Source of the DNA: Epilithonimonas arachidiradicis | Lineage (GTDB): Bacteria; Bacteroidota; Bacteroidia; Flavobacteriales; Weeksellaceae | Direction of reading: 5' to 3' | Assembly (NCBI RefSeq): GCF_003610695.1 | Contig: NZ_RAQH01000005.1 | Location: forward strand, 1 to 64,000 | Length of the DNA: 64,000 nt | Shown here: piece by piece, positions 28,119-37,390 of the stretch | Numbering within the stretch: the stretch's first letter is position 1 | Layout: the number at the start of each line of letters is the position of its first letter | Notes under the pieces: model-generated | What the model saw: only the letters and a program-made list of their open reading frames with translations | Told to the model about the DNA's origin: nothing | Databases searched by the model: none | Made by a program: the position numbers and the translations under genes

Positions 28119-29399
28119 TTATAATCCTGTTGCTTTTACATTCAGACCTCTTTCGGAGATTAATGTTTCTCTTACTTTAAGGTTTCTGTACGCTGCAATT
28201 GGGTCTAATGCAGCACCTGTCTGTAATCTTGCCGCTTTTAATAATGGACGCACGTCTGTTCTGTAAGCATTCTGCAAAATTTCCTGTGCACGAACTACGT
28301 CATTGTTCAATTGAGCATCTTTCAATGCTTTTTGGTCGACCAAAAGAGCCTGTGCATAAGCAATTAGAATCGCTTCCAAAGACTGAATTAAATCTTCCAA
28401 AGGATCTTTTATGTTATGACTCGCATCGATCATCCAAGCCGGATAAGGGTTTTGAGGATTGTTCTCGATTCCGTACACCAATTCGTTGAAAATTAGGAAT
28501 AATGCATAAGGTTTGATTGAACCTACCGTTAAATCATCATCTCCATATTTGCTGTCGTTGAAATGGAAACCTCCTAATTTACCTTTGTACATCAAGGTTG
28601 CAACGATTTGTTCGATGTTTGAGTTTGGTAAATGGTGACCTAAATCTACCAAAGTATACGCTCTGTCACCACAAGCATTTGCTAACATAAACGAAGTTCC
28701 CCAATCCTGGATGGTTGTTGAATAGAAATTCGGTTCGTATGGTTTATATTCGATGAATAATTTCCAGTCTTCCGGCATTCCTGCGTAGATTTCTTTTAAA
28801 CTCTGTTCGGTTTTTGACAAAGCTGTCTGGAAATTTAATTGTCCCGGAAAACTTGCTCCGTCCGCCAACCAAACGGTTAAACTTTTTGAGTCTAATTCTT
28901 TCCCGATTCTGATGACTTCTTTGTTATGCTCTACTGCGTAAGCTCTTGCATCTTCATTTACCGCATTTAACGAACCAAATTTGTACGATTGTTTTGCGTT
29001 CGGCTGATCCTGGAATGTGTTTGAATTCATTGCATCGAAAATCAATCCGTGAGAAGCTGCTTTTTCTTTAATCGCTGCAACATCACTCGGAATATCCCAA
29101 GGAATATGTAATGAAATAGCTCCTGCAGAATGTGTTAAAGCGTGAATTAATCCTACATCATCTAATTTTTGTTCTAAAGAAGAGGGTTCGCCGCCGTAAG
29201 AAAATCTTCCGAAACGTGTTCCGCCTGCTCCCAAAGCCCAACTTGGAATTGCTACTTGGAAGTCAGCAATTTTGTTGACAATTTCAGAAACGTTGGCTCC
29301 TGATTTTGTTAATTTATCTGATAAATAAGCGTAGTCTGAATTGAAATTTTCAACCTCGCTTTTATTGTTTTGTTCAATGATATCTTTTCCTATAATCAT
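28119..29399 (-). CDS. rhaI: L-rhamnose isomerase (Pseudomonas-type RhaI)
   Basis: 426 aa from the ATG at 29399 (MIIGKDIIEQ); the 15-residue longer frame is unlikely. Xylose-isomerase-like TIM barrel without a signal peptide. Visible: PSWALGAGGTRFGRF, HIPWD, the metal-binding stretch FIEYKPYEPNFYST, LVDLGHHLPNSN and GKLGGFHFNDSKYGDDDL. Converts L-rhamnose to L-rhamnulose in the cytoplasm. Length and sequence fit the Pseudomonas stutzeri-type isomerase that pairs with RhaEW in non-enteric bacteria, rather than E. coli RhaA. Confidence 0.87.
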   Translation of the reverse strand: MIIGKDIIEQNNKSEVENFNSDYAYLSDKLTKSGANVSEIVNKIADFQVAIPSWALGAGGTRFGRFSYGGEPSSLEQKLDDVGLIHALTHSAGAISLHIPWDIPSDVAAIKEKAASHGLIFDAMNSNTFQDQPNAKQSYKFGSLNAVNEDARAYAVEHNKEVIRIGKELDSKSLTVWLADGASFPGQLNFQTALSKTEQSLKEIYAGMPEDWKLFIEYKPYEPNFYSTTIQDWGTSFMLANACGDRAYTLVDLGHHLPNSNIEQIVATLMYKGKLGGFHFNDSKYGDDDLTVGSIKPYALFLIFNELVYGIENNPQNPYPAWMIDASHNIKDPLEDLIQSLEAILIAYAQALLVDQKALKDAQLNNDVVRAQEILQNAYRTDVRPLLKAARLQTGAALDPIAAYRNLKVRETLISERGLNVKATGL

Positions 29400-29415
29400 A
29401 TTTTGATTTTTGATT

Positions 29416-29448
29416 ATCCTTGTCAAGGTTTTGAACCTTGACAAGGAT
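29416..29448. repeat. 33-nt perfect palindrome, copy 1
   Basis: 15-bp perfect arms (ATCCTTGTCAAGGTT and its complement) around a 3-nt loop. An identical copy is at 43755-43787. Each copy lies tens of bases before a copy of the ~90-bp repeat, which suggests the two elements travel or act together. Confidence 0.85.
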
Positions 29449-29512
29449 AAATTTATTGTCTAAATTAGTACTAAATATTTTATTTTCGTTTCTTCAATTG
29501 CTTTCGAAATCG

Positions 29513-29604
29513 CTCGCAGCCCGACCTGAGTGGAGCTCTTTTTGTCGTAGCGAAGCGGAGACAAAAAAGCGGGAACGGAGGGCGGATAAAGCTGCCCAAA
29601 TAAA
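29513..29604 (+). repeat. Dispersed ~90-bp repeat, copy B
   Basis: Starts CTCGCAGCCCGACCTGAGTG, has a GTAGCGAAGCGGAGAC core and ends GCGGATAAAGCTGCCCAAAT. Lies between rhaEW and rhaI. Compare copies at 12975-13066 and 43803-43894. Confidence 0.8.
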
Positions 29605-29620
29605 AAATATTTATAAATAA

Positions 29621-31723
29621 TTATCTTGGGAATGCATTTGCCATTCCGCCGTCTACATTGATGATATTTCCTGTACTTTTATCTAAAATCGCAACACACG
29701 CAAACACTCCGTTGGCGATATCTTCCGGAAGAATGATTTCGTTTAAAAGATTTCTTTTTGCGTAAAATGCAGGCAATTCTTCAACGGTGATTCCGTTTGC
29801 TTTTGCACGGCCTTCTGCCCAAGAACCTTCCCAGATTTTGCTTCCAACGATTACGCCGTCAGGATTTACCACATTCACACGGATTTTATCTGCTGCCAAT
29901 TCTGCCGCCAATAGTCTCGTCATATGCTGTTGCGCTGCTTTTGCCGTTCCGTAAGCCACGTTATTTGGGCCCGCAACCAAACCATTTTTACTTGCAATAT
30001 TTACAATGTCGCCACCTAAATTTTGCTTTTTCATAATTTCGACACCGCTTTTTGACATTAGGAACTGACCTTTTACCAAAACATTTTCCAGTAAATCCCA
30101 GTCTTTTGTGGTCGTGTCTTCCAACGATTTAGAAATCGCCAAACCAGCTGAATGAACGATAATATCTACTCCACCGAAAGCCAAAACTGTTTCTTTGAAA
30201 GCATTGGCAATCGCTTCTTCGCTCGTTACATCACACTGAACAGCAACCGCCTGATCTTTGTTGTATTTTGAAGTTGCAGATTCTACCGCTTCTGTATTTA
30301 AATCGGTATAAACGACAACTGCCCCTTCAGCAACCATTTTATCAGCAATTGCCTGTCCGATTCCACCTCCGGCTCCGGTTACGATTGCCACTTTTCTTGA
30401 TAATGGCTTTTCTTTCGGCATTCTCTGAAGTTTTGCTTCTTCCAATAACCAATATTCGATGTCGAACGCTTCCTGTCTTGGTAATGAAGTGTATTCAGAA
30501 ATGGCTTCTGCACCTCTCATTACGTTGATTGCATTGACGTAGAATTCACTTGCAACACGTGTTGTTTGCTTATCTTTCGAGAAACTGAACATTCCCACTC
30601 CCGGATAAATGATAATCACCGGATTCGGATCACGCATTGCAGGGCTGTTTGGATGCTTACAAGTTTCGTAATAGTCTTTGTATTCCTGTCTGTATTGCTC
30701 GAAAAGTGGATTTAATTTTTCTAAAATCGCTTTAGAATCTGTTAAATCTTCGTTTTTATCTAAGGTTAAAACTAAAGGTTGAATCTTAGTTCTTAAAAAG
30801 TGATCTGGACAAGAGGTTCCAAGAGGAGCCAATCTTTCCAAGTCGTTACTATTGATGTATTCCAACACCACATCGCTGTCTGTGAAATGACCCACCATTC
30901 TGTTTTCGGAAGAAGCTAAACCTCTTAGTAAAGGCATAATCTGAGCTGCTTTTTCTTTACGTTCGTCAGCTGGTAAAGATTCTACTTTTTGTCCGCCAAA
31001 AACCTGACCTTTTTCTTCGATTTTTTTAGCGATATATTCAGAAGCCATTTCGATAACTTCCAAACTGTTGATATAAGATTCGTAAGAAGTGTCTCCCCAA
31101 GTGAACAGACCGTGACTTCCCAAAACGATTCCTCTGATTCCAGGATTATCGTTTAAACATTTTTCTAACTGTAAACCTAAGTCAAAACCTGGTTTTTGCC
31201 AAGGAACCCACCCCATTGTATCGCCCCAGATTTCTTTAGTTACCGCCTGACTGTCTTTTGCTGCAGCTACGGCAATTAAAGCATCCGGGTGAAGGTGATC
31301 GATATGTTTGAATGGAAGAAGTCCGTGAAGTGGCGTATCAATAGAAGGCGCTTTGCTGTCCAAATCATAAATACAGTGATTGAAAAGGCCAACCATTCTG
31401 TCTTCGTCTGCCAAACCTTCGTATACATTTTTAAGATTTCTCAATCTTTCTGTGTACAAACCAGCAATCCCTTTTCTCGTCAGCGTTCCGATGTCACCAC
31501 CTGAACCTTTTACCCACATTACCTCAACATCTTCATTCGTTAAAGGGTCTTTCTCGATGGTTTTACAGCTTGTGTTTCCGCCTCCATAATTGGTGATTCT
31601 AAGGTCTGCTCCCAAGATGTTTGAACGGTATAAAAATAAAGCAACCTGGTCATCTCCGAAAGATGCTGCTTTTTCATCATCCCACAAATAGTCTACGTAT
31701 TTGAATGTTTTTACTTTTTCCAT
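29621..31723 (-). CDS. rhaEW: Bifunctional rhamnulose-1-phosphate aldolase / L-lactaldehyde dehydrogenase
   Basis: 700 aa from the ATG at 31723 (MEKVKTFKYVDYLWDDE); 18 upstream in-frame residues would lie inside the promoter. Residues about 1-430 form a class II aldolase (NYGGGNTSCK, TPLHGLLPFKHIDHLHPDAL with metal-binding His, GLFTWGDT). Residues about 440-700 form a short-chain dehydrogenase (IVTGAGGGIGQAIA, YGTAKAAQQHM with the catalytic Tyr-x3-Lys). It splits L-rhamnulose 1-phosphate into dihydroxyacetone phosphate and L-lactaldehyde and oxidises the latter to L-lactate. This RhaEW fusion is known from several phyla. Its promoter carries regulon site 4. Confidence 0.92.
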   Translation of the reverse strand: MEKVKTFKYVDYLWDDEKAASFGDDQVALFLYRSNILGADLRITNYGGGNTSCKTIEKDPLTNEDVEVMWVKGSGGDIGTLTRKGIAGLYTERLRNLKNVYEGLADEDRMVGLFNHCIYDLDSKAPSIDTPLHGLLPFKHIDHLHPDALIAVAAAKDSQAVTKEIWGDTMGWVPWQKPGFDLGLQLEKCLNDNPGIRGIVLGSHGLFTWGDTSYESYINSLEVIEMASEYIAKKIEEKGQVFGGQKVESLPADERKEKAAQIMPLLRGLASSENRMVGHFTDSDVVLEYINSNDLERLAPLGTSCPDHFLRTKIQPLVLTLDKNEDLTDSKAILEKLNPLFEQYRQEYKDYYETCKHPNSPAMRDPNPVIIIYPGVGMFSFSKDKQTTRVASEFYVNAINVMRGAEAISEYTSLPRQEAFDIEYWLLEEAKLQRMPKEKPLSRKVAIVTGAGGGIGQAIADKMVAEGAVVVYTDLNTEAVESATSKYNKDQAVAVQCDVTSEEAIANAFKETVLAFGGVDIIVHSAGLAISKSLEDTTTKDWDLLENVLVKGQFLMSKSGVEIMKKQNLGGDIVNIASKNGLVAGPNNVAYGTAKAAQQHMTRLLAAELAADKIRVNVVNPDGVIVGSKIWEGSWAEGRAKANGITVEELPAFYAKRNLLNEIILPEDIANGVFACVAILDKSTGNIINVDGGMANAFPR

Positions 31724-31746
31724 TATTATATTTCTAAATTTTTCTT

Positions 31747-31791
31747 CAAAATTAGAAGGTTGGATTGTCAACGGCATCCCGTACTATACTG
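31747..31791 (-). promoter_or_regulatory. Regulon site 4: operator and -7 box before rhaEW
   Basis: Minus-strand element CAGTATAGTACGGGAT (31776-31791) matches the consensus at 12 of 16 positions; 21 nt later a full TAATTTTG -7 box (31747-31754). Weakest operator but best -7 box. Gives a leader of roughly 20 nt to the ATG at 31723. Confidence 0.6.
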
Positions 31792-31884
31792 ATGAATCCT
31801 AGATTTAAAGTTAATTTAAATAACAATCAACATTAAAACGAAGATGATTGAGATTAAATCCAACCTTTCCTAATTTGTAAAAGA

Positions 31885-33954
31885 TTAATAGCCTGGCAAT
31901 TGGGTTAGGTTTGGGTTATCTATCATTGGGTGTCCTGCAGAGGCTGCTGCAAATGGCAACAATTCTGTTTTATTGGTTTGGAATCCAAAGAATAAACCAT
32001 CATTAGCAGATTCTACCCAACCTGGATATGCATTCCCATTCTCGACATAACCAAAAGGCTTAGAATACATATTGTTACCCATTCCCAAAACGTTGAATCC
32101 CGCGCCAAATCCTACAGCTTTCCTCGCATTCCCGTTAAATGTGCTGGTATAAGCCTCGAACATTTGTGTAGGATACCATTTATCGTCCGTTGAAGTTGGC
32201 TGTCCGTGCGCAGCCACAATCGCTCTCAATGCTGTTTGGTAAGCTGCATAATTTGCTGAGTTGGTAGGAACATTTTTGATGGTGGCAATTTCCGATGGGT
32301 CAGTTATGTCAATGTACGGTAAAGCTAAAAACGGATCACCATACACCTGCGAATTTTTATGGAATTTGTACAATCTGTAAGTAGCAACATTTGCATATTT
32401 TCCAAGTCTTCTGGTCAGATCTTTCATATCCTGTCTCGTAGCTTCGATTTCAGTTGTTAAGCTATTGGTTCTGATAAGGTCTGTTCTTAACATAAACTCG
32501 CCGGCAAATTCCCATTTTCTTTCCTGAACAATCGCTTTTAAAAAATCGGCTTGTCCGGATGGTAAAGGCAATGATCCAATACCAGCCCTTGTACGCACGG
32601 CTGTCAAAGCAGCATTAGCAGCAGCTGTAGGACCATTATTAAGATAATTTTGAGTCTCTGCATACATCAATAGAACATCAGCATATCTCAACAATGGAAT
32701 ATTAAGGTTTCTGTCAGCAGCAGCCTGCGGTTCAACACACCAGGATAATCTGAATTTGCCTGGCATTATTGCAGAATAAGTAGTTCCTACATCTACGAAA
32801 GTATCACCTGCAGCTCCAGCTTCCAGGAAATAAACACTGTAAGAAGTACAAGTGACATCTCTACGTGTATCATTTTGGTCGAATGAAAGATAGTAAGATG
32901 GTAATATCATTTGTTGAGAAGAACGAGAACCGAATACCCCATTCTTATATCCAGGATGTGCATAAACCTGGAATGCTGAATTGGTATTCTGACCTAATGA
33001 TGCCACATGCCAAAGCATTTCGGAATTGACTGCAGCAAAATTTCTGCGGTCAAAGTTAAACCATAAAGCTTCAAAGCCACTTTTTCCGCTTTGACTTTGA
33101 ACAAGACTTTTTGTTCCACCGTTAATTACTGCTGCGCAAGCATTATCTGCAATTTGGTAAAGTTCCCTAACTCTCGCATTGTCTGAACGACGGGAAACCA
33201 CACCCGGATTGGATGTGTTCAACTCCCAACGTAATGAATATCCAGCAGCGTAAAGTGCAACTTTAGCTAAAAGTGCGTTGATTCCTTCTTTTGACAAGCG
33301 CTCTGTAGTTCCGAAACCGCTGGCGGCTAAAGTAGGAACAGTCACAGCTGCTTCCTGCAAATCACCTACAATCCTGTCATAGATTTCGTCACGTGAAGCA
33401 CGTTTTGGGTAGAATGTATTTTCATCATTCGGATCTAATGTCTCCAATGGCTCGAACACCGAAGGAACATCGCCATAAATCCGAATCAGGTTATAATAAC
33501 AAAATGCGCGGATAGACTTAGCCTCGCCAATCAGGGCGTCGCGCTTTTCACTTGCGGGCATTTTGCCTAATTGATAAACTGCAATATTGGTACGCTCAAT
33601 AACAGCATACATTGCAGAGTAAATCCCTGTTACCGTAAATGGTGTGTAAGCGTCATAATTGTAATTACAAACATTATATTTTGAATTATTGAGCGCTTCA
33701 ACAGAATGGTTCACTGTGTCACCGGCGCCCAGCTGATAGAACATTTCTGTCGGAACCAGACCTCTGTAACATCCCAATACGAACATCTCGGCGGTCTGTA
33801 GATTTTGAAAAACCACATCTGCATCTGTTGTATTGTAAGCTGGCTGGTCCAGAAAATCTTCATTACAGGAATTGGTTGCTAAAACAGCTAAAACCATTGA
33901 GGACAATAGGACTGTCTTCTTTAAAAATTTATGTTGGTTAAATATATTTTTCAT
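31885..33954 (-). CDS. SusD/RagB-like outer-membrane glycan-binding lipoprotein
   Basis: 689 aa, somewhat longer than most SusD proteins. Lipoprotein signal with the lipobox-type ATNSCNEDFLDQPAY start that is typical of SusD. Helical TPR-like body with AKSIRAFCYYNLIRIYGDVP, YPKRASRDEIYDRIVGDL and the C-terminal LLRYADVLLMYAETQNYL and FLKAIVQERKWEFAGE boxes. It caps the partner SusC porin (20 nt upstream) and delivers oligosaccharides to it. Substrate is inferred from the locus: rhamnogalacturonan-I or pectic oligosaccharides. Confidence 0.93.
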   Translation of the reverse strand: MKNIFNQHKFLKKTVLLSSMVLAVLATNSCNEDFLDQPAYNTTDADVVFQNLQTAEMFVLGCYRGLVPTEMFYQLGAGDTVNHSVEALNNSKYNVCNYNYDAYTPFTVTGIYSAMYAVIERTNIAVYQLGKMPASEKRDALIGEAKSIRAFCYYNLIRIYGDVPSVFEPLETLDPNDENTFYPKRASRDEIYDRIVGDLQEAAVTVPTLAASGFGTTERLSKEGINALLAKVALYAAGYSLRWELNTSNPGVVSRRSDNARVRELYQIADNACAAVINGGTKSLVQSQSGKSGFEALWFNFDRRNFAAVNSEMLWHVASLGQNTNSAFQVYAHPGYKNGVFGSRSSQQMILPSYYLSFDQNDTRRDVTCTSYSVYFLEAGAAGDTFVDVGTTYSAIMPGKFRLSWCVEPQAAADRNLNIPLLRYADVLLMYAETQNYLNNGPTAAANAALTAVRTRAGIGSLPLPSGQADFLKAIVQERKWEFAGEFMLRTDLIRTNSLTTEIEATRQDMKDLTRRLGKYANVATYRLYKFHKNSQVYGDPFLALPYIDITDPSEIATIKNVPTNSANYAAYQTALRAIVAAHGQPTSTDDKWYPTQMFEAYTSTFNGNARKAVGFGAGFNVLGMGNNMYSKPFGYVENGNAYPGWVESANDGLFFGFQTNKTELLPFAAASAGHPMIDNPNLTQLPGY

Positions 33955-33974
33955 TTTAAATCAATTTAAAAAAA

Positions 33975-36900
33975 TTAAAATGTTAAGTTAATTCCAAGTA
34001 CATAACTTCTGGACCTTGGATAAGTAGAACTGTCATAGCCAGGCGTCACAGCCACACCACTTGCTGCAGAAACCTCCGGGTCAAAGCCCGAATAACCTGT
34101 TATTGTAGCCAAGTTATTAACGGTAACATAGATTCTGGCATTGGTCACCATAATGTCTCTAAGGAAGTTTTTCGGTAAAGAATAGCCTAAAGTCAACTGG
34201 GCAATTCTAAGATAGGAACCATCTTCTACATAATAGGATGACGGATATGTAATGGTCTGTGTATTGGTGTTACTAAGGCTCCAAAGTCTTGAATCTTCAT
34301 TAGGATTAAGTTCTTTCAACCTTGCCAGATTCATTGTTTGCTGTCCCGTATTCGGATCAATCAGATGATAGAAATTATTTCCAAATTCTGATGGGACATT
34401 TTGAAACAAAGCGTAAGGACTTAAGCTATGCTTTGTTGCATTGTAAACATCACCACCAACACTGAATTTCATAAATACAGCCAAGTCAAAACCTTTGTAT
34501 GAAAAATTATTACTGATACCCCCAATGAAATCAGGCGTTGCATCACCAATCTTTACCATCTTTCTTGTAAACTGATCTCCTGCTTCGTTATCTGCTGCAA
34601 ACTTGATGTCTCCAGGCTTTGGTGTTCCAGTCGCCGGTTTTACCACTCCATCTTTAAGAGTCAATGAACCGTTGGCGTTCTGGATAAAATCATCTGTTGT
34701 ATAGATTCCCTGGTAAACATAACCGTACATCTCTCCAAGCTGCTCACCAACCGTTGCATAATACGTTACCACACCAGCTCTGTTACTTCCAACACTGAAA
34801 GTTCTGGAGTCTCTTCCTCGCTCTAATGAAAGTACTTTGGAACGGTTATGACCAATGTTAAAATCTGTAGACCATCTAAAATTTTCTGACCTCCAGTTAA
34901 TCGTGTTCAATGTAAACTCGATACCACGGTTTCTCATATTACCAATATTCTGATATTGTCTGGAGTAGCCCGATGATGCCGGAAGAACGGCCTGCAAAAG
35001 CATATCACTCACATTGTTGTTATACCACTCGGACGTTAGTCTGATTCTGCTGTTGAATAATGCCAAATCTACTCCAATGTTAGTGGATTTCAGTTCTTCC
35101 CACTTTAGAAAAGGATTTCCAAGATTGGAACTTGTAACATAAGCAGGCGTTCCTGGTGTATTGTTCATTGGATAATCCGTGATGGAATAAGTCGTCAGAA
35201 AAAGATTATTTCCGATATCGTTATTCCCTGTCACACCATATTCCACTCTGAATTTCAAATCATTAATCACATTATTGATTTTAGAATTCTGCCAAAAGCT
35301 TTCTTGCGAAGTTCTCCAGGCAGCAGCTACTGATGGGAAAAAGCCCCATTTATTTTTCTCTCCAAATTTCGAAGAACCATCTCTTCTCACTGTGGCAGTT
35401 AGTAGATATCTGTCATCATAATTGTAAGTTACCCTTCCGAAGTAAGACAAAAGACTTGTACTGCTTCTGTCGGTTGATTTATCGGAAACTGTTGCTGTAG
35501 AAATATCATCTAATCCGAAGTTAGGAAAAGGGAATTTTATCAAAGTCATATTATTACTTTCTGACTGAGAATACACGAGTTCCTGACCAATTAAGGCATT
35601 CAATTTATGCTTATCACCGAATGTATTGTTATAAGTTACAGTATTGGTAATCTGATAGCCGTAAGATTCGCTGTTTCCGATTTTTCCGTTGATTCCCGTA
35701 GTCGTAGGGTCTGTAAGATTGGCTCTTGAATTTTCATCGGAGAAAGATGTAGACTTAACGCTTCTCCAATTATATTGTCCCGCCGTTCTGAATGTGAAAT
35801 TCTTCAGGAAATCGATTTCCAAACCTGTGTTGGCTACGAAGTTTCTGGTGCGGGCGTTAGATGTAGAAGCCTGAAGCTCCACAAACGGGTTTTCTGTATC
35901 AAAACTTGGATCCAACGCTGTAAAATCGCCGTAAGTCTGTGTATTGAAAAGCTGATCCAGACTGAAACGTGTCCCACCGCTTATCGGCTGAAGCAAAATC
36001 TTCTTCATCCCGGAGTAAGCTCCGCCACCATTCAATGAATTGGTGTTGAACACAGAATTGAAATCTACTCTAATCCCTTTATACAACTCAGAAGTAATGT
36101 TGGTTCTCAACGAGTTTCTGGTCTCGCTAAAATTACTCAACAAACCATCCTGCTTGTTATAGTTATAACTTACGAAAGCCTGTGTCTTTTCCGTTCCTAC
36201 AGAAAAATTGAAGTTATGGTTCGTAGTCAAACCCGAACCGCCAAGCATTTTCTTCTGCCAGTCCAGCGTAGGTGCATTAGCATATCTTTCATTAATTCTG
36301 TTAAAAACACCTGTGTAGAAACCCGGAGTTTCCGGTGGAAGATTATTATCGAAATAATTGCTCCACTGAGCCGTTCTGCCAGCCAGGTTAGCCATCTCGT
36401 ACTGATACTTTACATAATCTTCTGCGTTGGACATCATATCCAGTTTTTTGGACAATGTATCGAATGAAGTAAAATTATTATAGTTAATAATCGTTTTGCC
36501 CTTCTTCCCGCCTTTCGTTTTGATAACGATGATACCATTGGAACCACGCGCACCATATATAGCGATTGCAGAAGCGCCCTTCAACACATCAATACTTTCG
36601 ATATCGTTCGGGTTGATGACATTAAGCGCATTATCCAACTGGAAACCGTCCACAATGTAAAGAGGTTCTGTTCCCTGGGTAATAGATGCACCACCACGGA
36701 TGGTGACATTGGCATTGGCACCTGGTGCACCGCTTGCCGTCACAATGTTAAGACCTGCTGCTCTACCCTGTAAAGCCTGCAAAGCGTTCATCGCTGGCGT
36801 TGCTGCCAGCTCTTTCGCAGAAACCGATGAAACCGAACCTGTAAGGTCAGACTTCTTAACCGTTCCGTAACCGATGACCACCACTTCATCAATAACTTTG

Positions 36901-37019
36901 GTACTGACCTTCGCAGTATCGCTGACAGTCTCTTGTTGACCAGCAAGAAAAGCAGAGGACAGCAAAAATGCCGGAAAAACGATTCCCTTTATTGCTTTGT
37001 GTTTAATGATTAAAGACAT
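33975..37019 (-). CDS. SusC/RagA-like TonB-dependent outer-membrane transporter
   Basis: 1014 aa. Signal peptide, TonB box region DEVVVIGYGTVKK, plug domain (GRAAGLNIVTASGAPGAN, TIRGGASITQGTEPLYIVDG, IDVLKGASAIAIYGARGSNG) and a 22-strand barrel ending LGINLTF. The usual N-terminal carboxypeptidase-regulatory-like (CnaB) domain is absent: only about 45 residues precede the plug. Forms an importer with the SusD protein downstream. Regulon site 5 lies in front, so it is probably induced together with the degrading enzymes. Confidence 0.94.
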   Translation of the reverse strand: MSLIIKHKAIKGIVFPAFLLSSAFLAGQQETVSDTAKVSTKVIDEVVVIGYGTVKKSDLTGSVSSVSAKELAATPAMNALQALQGRAAGLNIVTASGAPGANANVTIRGGASITQGTEPLYIVDGFQLDNALNVINPNDIESIDVLKGASAIAIYGARGSNGIIVIKTKGGKKGKTIINYNNFTSFDTLSKKLDMMSNAEDYVKYQYEMANLAGRTAQWSNYFDNNLPPETPGFYTGVFNRINERYANAPTLDWQKKMLGGSGLTTNHNFNFSVGTEKTQAFVSYNYNKQDGLLSNFSETRNSLRTNITSELYKGIRVDFNSVFNTNSLNGGGAYSGMKKILLQPISGGTRFSLDQLFNTQTYGDFTALDPSFDTENPFVELQASTSNARTRNFVANTGLEIDFLKNFTFRTAGQYNWRSVKSTSFSDENSRANLTDPTTTGINGKIGNSESYGYQITNTVTYNNTFGDKHKLNALIGQELVYSQSESNNMTLIKFPFPNFGLDDISTATVSDKSTDRSSTSLLSYFGRVTYNYDDRYLLTATVRRDGSSKFGEKNKWGFFPSVAAAWRTSQESFWQNSKINNVINDLKFRVEYGVTGNNDIGNNLFLTTYSITDYPMNNTPGTPAYVTSSNLGNPFLKWEELKSTNIGVDLALFNSRIRLTSEWYNNNVSDMLLQAVLPASSGYSRQYQNIGNMRNRGIEFTLNTINWRSENFRWSTDFNIGHNRSKVLSLERGRDSRTFSVGSNRAGVVTYYATVGEQLGEMYGYVYQGIYTTDDFIQNANGSLTLKDGVVKPATGTPKPGDIKFAADNEAGDQFTRKMVKIGDATPDFIGGISNNFSYKGFDLAVFMKFSVGGDVYNATKHSLSPYALFQNVPSEFGNNFYHLIDPNTGQQTMNLARLKELNPNEDSRLWSLSNTNTQTITYPSSYYVEDGSYLRIAQLTLGYSLPKNFLRDIMVTNARIYVTVNNLATITGYSGFDPEVSAASGVAVTPGYDSSTYPRSRSYVLGINLTF

Positions 37020-37053
37020 ATGTTAATTTTTAGTAATATTAAATTAATACTGC

Positions 37054-37097
37054 CAAAGTACATTGTTAGGAAAAGTTTGGCATCCTGCATTGTCCTG
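37054..37097 (-). promoter_or_regulatory. Regulon site 5: operator and -7 box before susC
   Basis: Minus-strand CAGGACAATGCAGGAT (37082-37097), 15 of 16 matches, with two perfect CAGGAY half-sites 10 bp apart; 21 nt later TACTTTG (37054-37060). About 35 nt to the susC ATG. Confidence 0.8.
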
Positions 37098-37269
37098 CAT
37101 TATTAATTTAATAATTTATCATAATTTCTAATGATTATTTTAAATACATATTCAAAATATTGAGAATTATATTTAAATATTCAAAATAAATTTGTTAATG
37201 TAAAATTGTTTCAATTTTTAATTTTATAAATAATTTTCGGATTATTTTTCTGAAATCTACATTAATTAT

Positions 37270-37300
37270 AAAAAAAGAACACTGACAAAAATCAGTGCTC
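37270..37300 (-). terminator. Terminator of rhaT
   Basis: 9-bp stem (37277-37285 with 37292-37300, GAGCACTGA/TCAGTGTTC on the minus strand, one G-T pair), 6-nt loop, then seven T. Confidence 0.8.
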
Positions 37301-37390
37301 AGTTTTCATTTAATTTGAAAATGAATTTGTATAAGTCATTTATACAATATATAAGAAAAAATTGTTCAAATTGATTATCATTATGTATTC

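Larger units (their letters stand above)
37020..37390. other. 371-bp intergenic region between susC and rhaT
   Basis: Very AT-rich. Holds the susC promoter with regulon site 5 (37054-37097) and the rhaT terminator (37270-37300). In the AT-rich part between them I see no ORF or RNA gene. Confidence 0.7.

Noticed and set aside
37082-37097. Tandem CAGGAY repeats read as a minimal CRISPR or microsatellite
   Set aside because: Only two half-sites per place, the same layout at seven promoters with fixed distance to a -7 box; this is a regulatory site.
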